From contig JAPOKC010000001.1 of NCBI GenBank assembly GCA_029977845.1, forward strand, positions 1-64,000: 64,000 bases of DNA, given 5' to 3'. Numbering within the stretch: position 1 is the stretch's first letter; every line of letters starts with the position of its first letter. Of the stretch, positions 54,436-64,000 are shown one piece after another. A program made the translations under genes and the position numbers. The notes beneath the pieces are model-generated. The model was given only the letters and a program-made list of their open reading frames with translations. It was not told the origin of the DNA and did no database searches. The stretch comes from Mycobacteriaceae bacterium (GTDB taxonomy: Bacteria; Actinomycetota; Actinomycetes; Mycobacteriales; Mycobacteriaceae).

Positions 54436-55503
54436 TCAGTCCTCGCGGCGGCGCCGTCCGCCACCGCCGACCTGAGTATCGACCTGAAGTCGCGCCATCA
54501 GGTCGGCCACCGAATAGCCGCCGGTGTGCTGACCCTGGCTTTCCTCGGCGGGCTGCTCGATCGGCTCGGCCTCCGCACCGCGGTGACGACCGCGAAGCGC
54601 ATCGGAATGGGTGCCCATGGCCGGCTCGGCGGGCTGCTCGGGCACCGAGTGCCGGCCCCGTCGCGGTTGGGTCTCCGGGGGCCGCCAGGGTGCGGTCGGC
54701 TGCGGGGGCGCGGCGGGCGGGCGCGGCGGCGGGGCCATCGCGGGGCCCGGCGGCGTTTCCTGGGGACGCCGGTGCGACGCCCCGTAGTCGGTCGGCTGGT
54801 AGACCGGGGTCTTCCAGACGGGCTCCGCCGGAGGTGGCGGCAGCGGCGCCTGGGCAACCGGCTCGGGGGCCGGCGCATGGGCCGGGGCTTCCTCGACGAT
54901 GGTCTCCTCGACGATGGTCTCCTCGATGAGGGTCTCCTCGACGAGGGTCTCCTCGGCGACCTCGACGGTCTCCTCGCGGATCACCGCCGTGACCCGGCTG
55001 CTCTCAACCCGGCCCAGCTGCGCGGGCGGAGCCATCGCGACCCGATCCGATTCCAGTGCCGGACGCACGCCCAGGTCGGTGCCCAGCAGCGCTTCGAGGT
55101 GGGACCTCAGCGAGATCAGTTCGGCACGCAGAGCCGCCATCTCCTCGCTGGACTCCGAGCGCAGTTCCCGGGTCAGTTGCCGGCGCAGATGCGCCTCAAC
55201 TCCCAGCTCATACTCTCGGCGGGCCGCGATCTCCCGGTCGAGCTGCAGGTCGTAGACGTATTTCATATCGCGGGCGCGGGCCTGGTCGAGCTCGCTCTGG
55301 CGGCGGTAGACCACGGATACGAAGGCCGCCAGCACGGCGGCCCAGAGCGACAGGATGACCGCCAGGCGCAGCAACTCCACCTTATTGGTGAAGACGATGG
55401 TTGAACTGGCCAGGATGGCCAGGACCAGCAGCGCAGTCAGCAGCAGCCAACCCGGCCTTCGACCGCTGCGCCGGTTTCTGCCGCCGCGCGGCGGGACGCT
55501 CAT
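54436..55503 (-). CDS. DUF6779-type membrane protein with coiled coil and repeats (Rv3604c-like)
   Basis: The 355-residue protein has an N-terminal Arg-rich tail (MSVPPRGGRNRRSGRR), two membrane helices (about 18-38 and 44-66) and a charged helical segment likely to form a coiled coil (about 70-140). An acidic EET(L/I)(V/I) repeat and a long Pro-rich tail follow. It is the equivalent of Rv3604c, first gene of the coaX/panC operon. Function unknown; membrane topology suggests an envelope role. Its acidic tandem units may vary in number between strains. Confidence 0.8.
   Translation of the reverse strand: MSVPPRGGRNRRSGRRPGWLLLTALLVLAILASSTIVFTNKVELLRLAVILSLWAAVLAAFVSVVYRRQSELDQARARDMKYVYDLQLDREIAARREYELGVEAHLRRQLTRELRSESSEEMAALRAELISLRSHLEALLGTDLGVRPALESDRVAMAPPAQLGRVESSRVTAVIREETVEVAEETLVEETLIEETIVEETIVEEAPAHAPAPEPVAQAPLPPPPAEPVWKTPVYQPTDYGASHRRPQETPPGPAMAPPPRPPAAPPQPTAPWRPPETQPRRGRHSVPEQPAEPAMGTHSDALRGRHRGAEAEPIEQPAEESQGQHTGGYSVADLMARLQVDTQVGGGGRRRRED
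54891..54950. repeat. four 15-bp tandem repeats inside the Rv3604c-like gene
   Basis: Four head-to-tail copies of a unit CCTCGACGATGGTCT (54891-54905, 54906-54920, with variants at 54921-54935 and 54936-54950) encode the EET(V/I/L)(V/I) pentapeptide on the minus strand. A degenerate copy extends to about 54975. Confidence 0.8.
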
Positions 55504-55773
55504 GGGGGTGACTGTACCGCTTGAAAACCCGTTGCCCGGCGCGACAAGCCCGCGCCGATTCCCGATTCGGGAGAACCCCTGCCGGGGTCTGACCGGCTGG
55601 GTTAGGATGAGCTAAGTTGGCAGATCAGGTCACGTTTGCCTATCGTTTCGTTACCTGTTGACACCGAAGAAGGACCACCGTTCACCGACGCACGGAGGTA
55701 CCCGACGGGGCGCGGCGCCAGCCACAAACCTCCGGTTAACCGCCGCGCGAAGCATGTGAAGGGTCAGGTGTGT
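55504..55773 (+). other. 270-bp region upstream of gltB
   Basis: This gap separates the divergent Rv3604c-like gene from gltB. A TAGGAT -10-like hexamer (55603-55608) and a TTGACA -35-like hexamer (55655-55660) are visible, but they are not paired with partners at proper spacing. No recognised riboswitch or nitrogen-regulator site was found by eye. Confidence 0.3.
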
Positions 55774-60352
<4,579 letters not shown>

Positions 60353-60360
<8 letters not shown>

Positions 60361-61819
60361 TCCCAGCGGCTTTTTGAAGTACACCCATCGCGAGACCCCG
60401 ACGCGCCGGCCGGTCCCGTTGCGGCTTCGCGACTGGAAAGAGGTCTACGAAAAATTTGAGAGTGAGACCCTCCAGCGCCAGGCATCGCGATGCATGGACT
60501 GTGGAATCCCGTTCTGCCACAACGGTTGTCCACTGGGAAACCTGATTCCGGAGTGGAACGACCTGGTGTACCGGGACCGTTGGCAGGATGCGATCGAGCG
60601 ATTGCACGCCACCAACAATTTTCCGGAGTTCACTGGCCGGCTGTGCCCGGCGCCATGTGAGGCGTCCTGTGTGCTCGGTATCAACCAGGATCCGGTGACC
60701 ATCAAGCAGGTCGAGGTCGAGATCATCGACAACGCCTGGGATCAGGAGTGGGTCACCCCCAATCCCCCGCATCTGCTGACCGGCAAGAGCGTCGCCGTCG
60801 TCGGATCCGGTCCGGCCGGCCTTGCCGCGGCCCAGCAGCTGACCCGGGCCGGCCACGACGTCACCGTTTTCGAGCGCGCCGATCGCATCGGCGGTCTGCT
60901 GCGCTACGGCATCCCCGAGTTCAAGATGGAGAAACGCCACATCGACCGGCGCCTCGAGCAGATGGAGGCCGAGGGCACCAGGTTCCGGCCCGGGGTGAAC
61001 GTCGGCGTCGACATCACCGCCGAGCAGTTGCGCGATGACTTCGACGCGGTCGTGCTGGCCGGTGGTGCGACCGATTGGCGTGATCTGCCCATCCCGGGAC
61101 GTGAGCTCGACGGCATCCACCAGGCGATGGAGTTCCTGCCCTGGGCCAACAAGGTTCAACAGGGCGACCCCGTTCTCGACGCGGACGGTCAGCCGCCGAT
61201 CACGGCCAAGGACAAGCGGGTCATCATCATCGGTGGCGGCGATACCGGCGCGGACTGCCTGGGCACGTCATTGCGTCAGGGAGCGCGCAGCGTGCACCAG
61301 TTCGAGATCATGCCCCGGCCGCCGGGGGCCCGGGCCGACTCCACCCCGTGGCCGACCTACCCGCTGATGTTCCGGGTCTCCTCGGCGCACGAGGAGGGTG
61401 GCGAGCGGGTGTTCTCGGTCAACACCGAGCGCTTCGCCGGCACCGACGGCCGCGTCACCGGGCTGCGCGCACACGAGGTCGTCATGACCGGCGGCAAGTT
61501 CGAGAAGGTTGAGAACAGCGATTTCGAACTAGGCGCCGACCTGGTGCTGCTGGCGATGGGATTCGTCGGCCCGGAGCGGGCCGGCCTGCTCAGTGACCTC
61601 GGTGTCGAGGTGACCGACCGGGGCAATGTCGCTCGTAATGCGGAGTTCGAGACCTCGGTGCCGGGTGTCTTCGTGGCCGGGGATATGGGCCGAGGCCAGT
61701 CGCTGATCGTCTGGGCTATCGCCGAGGGGCGTGCCGCCGCGGCCGGGGTCGACCGTTACCTGATGGGCCATACGGCTTTGCCAGCACCCATCCGGCCGAC
61801 CGCCGCACCGCAACGTTAG
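60353..61819 (+). CDS. gltD: glutamate synthase small subunit
   Basis: GltD supplies electrons from NADPH to GltB through FAD and two [4Fe-4S] clusters. The 488-residue protein has N-terminal cysteine motifs [17 protein letters not shown] and [13 protein letters not shown]. The FAD-binding [13 protein letters not shown] and the NADPH-binding [11 protein letters not shown] follow, with the flavoprotein end [21 protein letters not shown] start ([10 protein letters not shown]) overlapping the gltB stop, so the subunits are translated together. Confidence 0.96.
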
Positions 61820-61965
61820 TCACACCAGCAACATTAATAACAGCTGAACTGGGTCGGCGCGCCTCTTGCGGATTGCGGCCCGATCACGCTCTAATTGCTG
61901 GAGTGGGTTGACTGTGCCGTACAGCCAGCCCCGGTTGCCAATGATGTCGACCACAGGAGAGATCC

Positions 61966-62106
61966 GTGTACCTCCCCCCGATAACGCGTTCCCGGGTCGC
62001 ACGCATCGCCTTTTCGCTGCTTCGCCACCCGCGGAAGAACATGGAGTTCCCGGCCAAACACGAGCGGCTGATCACCGCGGCGGAATTGATGCGTTACGGG
62101 TTCTAA
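61966..62106 (+). CDS. 46-residue conserved-looking small protein downstream of gltD
   Basis: A GTG with a good AGGAGA ribosome site 5 nt upstream opens a 46-codon frame. The product reads as a basic N-terminus (VYLPPITRSRVARIAFSLLR), then HPRKNMEFPAKHERL and an end LITAAELMRYGF. The clean ribosome site and non-random basic/amphipathic composition suggest it is real. It is just upstream of, and its TAA is part of, the tandem repeat that ends the oxidoreductase gene on the other strand. No known domain. The gap 61820-61965 holds nothing recognisable. Confidence 0.5.
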   Translation: MYLPPITRSRVARIAFSLLRHPRKNMEFPAKHERLITAAELMRYGF

Positions 62107-62178
62107 CCCCGCCAGAGGCCACGCGGGGTTGCTAACCCCGCCAGAGGCCACGCGGGGTTGCTAACCCCGCCAGAGGCC
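62103..62178. repeat. 29-bp tandem repeat that copies the 3' end of the oxidoreductase gene, with hairpins
   Basis: Two full 29-bp units (62103-62131 and 62132-62160) and an 18-bp part of a third (62161-62178) run in tandem. The third is the actual 3' end of the oxidoreductase gene (Gly-Leu-Trp-Arg-Gly-stop). Each full unit holds a perfect 8-bp hairpin (AACCCCGC/GCGGGGTT around a 10-nt loop, 62105-62130 and 62134-62159) and could terminate the convergent genes. The first unit also contains the TAA of the small ORF. Confidence 0.85.
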
Positions 62179-63012
62179 CGAGCCGCGGATCGTCTCGGCG
62201 ATCGCCTCGAGTACCCGCGCGTCGTGCGGCACCGGTAGATACACGATCGCCAGGTCGAGACCTTCGGCCCCCAGCGCGATGGTGTCCTCGATGACCGCCC
62301 GGTAGCCACGGTCCGGGTCGTACCTGATGTGCGCGGACAGCAGGATCTCCTTGGGATCGCGACCCACATCGGCGCAGTGCGCGGCCAGTACGTCGCGCTT
62401 GCGGGCGAACTCCTGCGCAGTGCCGCCCATGAAGTTCCAGTGCTGCGCGTACTTCGCGGTGATCCGCAACGTCCGCTTCTCGCCGCTGCCACCGATACAG
62501 ATCGGTGGGTGCGGACGTTGCGGCCCCTTGGGTTCGTTGCGCGCCGCCTTCAGTCGGTAGAACCGACCGTCGAAGTCGGTGGTCTCCTGACTTAGCAAGC
62601 CGATCAAAACCTGACAGGCCTCCTCGAACCGATCGAAGCGGTCGGTCATGCCGCCGAGTTCGATGCCGTAGGCACCGGACTCCTCCTCATTCCAACCGGC
62701 ACCGATGCCGAGTTCAAGCCGGCCTCCGGAGATGATGTCCAGCGCCGCAGCCATATTCGCCAACACCGTCGGATGGCGGTAATGGATTCCGGTGACCAGG
62801 GTGCCCACCCGCAGCCGGGTGGTCGCCTGAGCCAGCGCGGTCAGTGTGGTCCAGCCCTCCAGGCACGGTCCGGTCGAGTCGGAGAAGATCGGATAGAAGT
62901 GGTCGAAGGTCCAGCCGGACTCGAAGATCTCGATATCGTCGGCGGCCCGCCAGACCGACAACATGTCGGCCCAGGTGGTGTTCTGCGGGGCGGTTTTGAA
63001 AGCGAAGCGCAC
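62161..63012 (-). CDS. LLM-class F420-dependent oxidoreductase
   Basis: The 283-residue protein is a luciferase-like monooxygenase-fold oxidoreductase of the F420-dependent type common in mycobacteria. Signatures include WTFDHFYPIFSD (cofactor-binding region), RLRVGTLVTGIHYRHPTVLAN, the GRLELGIGAGWNEEES helix segment and PPICIGGSGEKRTL. The substrate is unknown. GTG start 9 bp downstream of the ponA2 stop on the same strand, so they may be co-transcribed. Its 3' end is tandemly repeated just past the stop. Confidence 0.9.
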   Translation of the reverse strand: MRFAFKTAPQNTTWADMLSVWRAADDIEIFESGWTFDHFYPIFSDSTGPCLEGWTTLTALAQATTRLRVGTLVTGIHYRHPTVLANMAAALDIISGGRLELGIGAGWNEEESGAYGIELGGMTDRFDRFEEACQVLIGLLSQETTDFDGRFYRLKAARNEPKGPQRPHPPICIGGSGEKRTLRITAKYAQHWNFMGGTAQEFARKRDVLAAHCADVGRDPKEILLSAHIRYDPDRGYRAVIEDTIALGAEGLDLAIVYLPVPHDARVLEAIAETIRGSGLWRG

Positions 63013-63021
63013 CGCATGACG

Positions 63022-64000
63022 CTACTGCGGCGGCACCCCGCCGGGCGGAGGTGGTGGCGAAACCGGTTCGGGCGCGGGTGGCGGAGGGGGCGGCGGGGGC
63101 GGAGGCGGCGGCGGGGAAGCTTCCGGAGCCGGCGGGGGAGCGGGCGCCAGGACCGGAACCGTGATCGGCGGCAGGCCGGGGATCTCGATTACGTTGAACT
63201 CAGGTGGGGCGCCATCCGGCGGCGGCGGGGGTGGCGGTTCGATAACGGTGTCCTCGGGTTCGCGAGAAACCGGTGGCGGTGCCGGCGCGATCCCGTTACT
63301 GGTGTTGATCGTGATGATCGAACCACGGAGCGCGGAGCCGGTCGGCGTCGTGCCGATGATCGATCCCGCTGCCGCCGTGCTGTTGATCGGTGTTGGTTGA
63401 TCCGACACCTGGAAACCTGCGGCCTTGATTCGTTGTTTGGCAATCTCGAGGTTGAGTCCCGCAACATTCGGGACGCTGATGCCGGGTGCGCCGTTGACGT
63501 AGCGCGGATCAGTCGGCGGCATGGTGACCGGGCCGAACGAGCTTGCGATCGGGCTCATTGCCAGGAACCACGTCTGCGCCGGTGATGTTCCGCCATAAAG
63601 GTTTCCGCCGCCGCCGCACTTCCGAAGAGGGAACGCGCACAGGGCCGCCGGCTTCGGCGAGTCGTCGAAGACGTAGCTGGCGGCGGCCAGCTGGTTGGTG
63701 TAGCCGAGGAACCCCGACGAGCGATGGGACTCGGTGGTACCGGTCTTGCCGGCCATCGGGAGACCCCAGCCGACCGAACCCGCCGCAGCGGCCGCCGTTC
63801 CTATCGTGGTGTCCTTGGCAAGGGCGTTGGACAGTGTGTTCGCCAATCCCTCGGGCACGGCCTGCTCGCACTTGGCGGTGGGAATGCTCACCTCCTTGCC
63901 GTGCCGGTCGAGGACCTTGTCGATCGGGGTGGGCGGACACCAGACTCCCCCGGATGCCAGGGTCGCGGCGACGTTGGACAACTCCAGCGGGTTCACCTCG
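63022..64000 (-). CDS. ponA2: bifunctional class A penicillin-binding protein PonA2, C-terminal part (5' end outside window)
   Basis: This is the end of a class A PBP that both polymerises and cross-links peptidoglycan. The frame is open to the window edge. Seen are the last part of the transpeptidase domain with the KTG motif in MAGKTGTTESHRSSGFLG and one PASTA domain (ISVPNVAGLNLEIAKQRIKAAGFQV to INTSNG). A Pro-rich tail of more than 80 residues ends GGVPPQ. The PASTA domain and the IPGLPPITVPVLAP tail segment favour PonA2 (H37Rv Rv3682) over PonA1. The glycosyltransferase domain and active-site SxxK lie outside the window. Confidence 0.88.
   Translation of the reverse strand, partial: EVNPLELSNVAATLASGGVWCPPTPIDKVLDRHGKEVSIPTAKCEQAVPEGLANTLSNALAKDTTIGTAAAAAGSVGWGLPMAGKTGTTESHRSSGFLGYTNQLAAASYVFDDSPKPAALCAFPLRKCGGGGNLYGGTSPAQTWFLAMSPIASSFGPVTMPPTDPRYVNGAPGISVPNVAGLNLEIAKQRIKAAGFQVSDQPTPINSTAAAGSIIGTTPTGSALRGSIITINTSNGIAPAPPPVSREPEDTVIEPPPPPPPDGAPPEFNVIEIPGLPPITVPVLAPAPPPAPEASPPPPPPPPPPPPPAPEPVSPPPPPGGVPPQ

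Overview
This window is a 64 kb piece of a high-GC mycobacterial chromosome (genus Mycobacterium sensu lato). The evidence is the gene content and order: gyrB-gyrA-tRNAIle-tRNAAla-ppiA-crgA-trpG, the pknB-pknA-pbpA-rodA-pstP-fhaB-fhaA cell-wall kinase cluster, the KstR cholesterol regulon, carD, mhuD, lpqF, clpC1, lsr2 and an ESX EccB/EccC pair. Families were named by reading the proteins and comparing them from memory with M. tuberculosis H37Rv; no search was run. The GyrA intein and several missing genes argue against the M. tuberculosis complex, but I cannot name the species.

Layout. (1) 1-17.8 kb matches the H37Rv origin-proximal block Rv0005-Rv0020c: DNA gyrase with a 420-residue intein in GyrA, three tRNAs, a cyclophilin, CrgA, TrpG, and a tightly overlapping operon (transcribed leftward) that couples Ser/Thr phosphorylation to peptidoglycan synthesis. 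(2) 17.9-24.4 kb is an accessory segment: a VOC-fold gene, then a three-gene ESX fragment (YbaB-like, EccB, three-ATPase EccC) with no EccD, EccE, MycP, Esx or PE/PPE gene nearby. (3) 24.4-31.4 kb is a cholesterol-ring catabolism block (hsaADCB, a ferredoxin-only remnant where kshB normally lies, fadE34, kstR) with three KstR-type operators. (4) 31.5-35.8 kb holds a znuACB-like metal transporter, pxpA and a metallo-beta-lactamase-fold protein. (5) 35.8-55.5 kb resembles Rv3579c-Rv3604c: rlmB-cysS-ispF-ispD-carD, lpqE, radA, a membrane protein, canB, mutY, a hydrolase, mhuD, lpqF, clpC1, lsr2, lysS, coaX, panC and two further genes. (6) 55.8-64 kb holds gltBD, a tiny ORF, an F420-type oxidoreductase and the 3' part of ponA2.

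The blocks are each syntenic with H37Rv but are joined in an order unlike H37Rv, so rearrangement has brought origin-proximal genes next to the hsa/kstR region, with the ESX fragment at the junction. Within the blocks, genes expected from H37Rv are missing at their usual sites with clean, tight junctions: disA after radA, panD between panC and coaX, the reductase part of kshB, and the Rv0008c and Rv0012 equivalents.

Points that most deserve a second look are the stand-alone YbaB-EccB-EccC operon with a promoter that predicts a leaderless mRNA, the ferredoxin-only KshB, a MIRU-like 35-bp duplication that creates a 12-codon coupling ORF between pbpA and pknA, a recurring pattern of small tandem duplications that copy stop codons (pbpA, radA, lsr2, an oxidoreductase gene), and a pair of perfect DnaA boxes upstream of crgA's neighbour.
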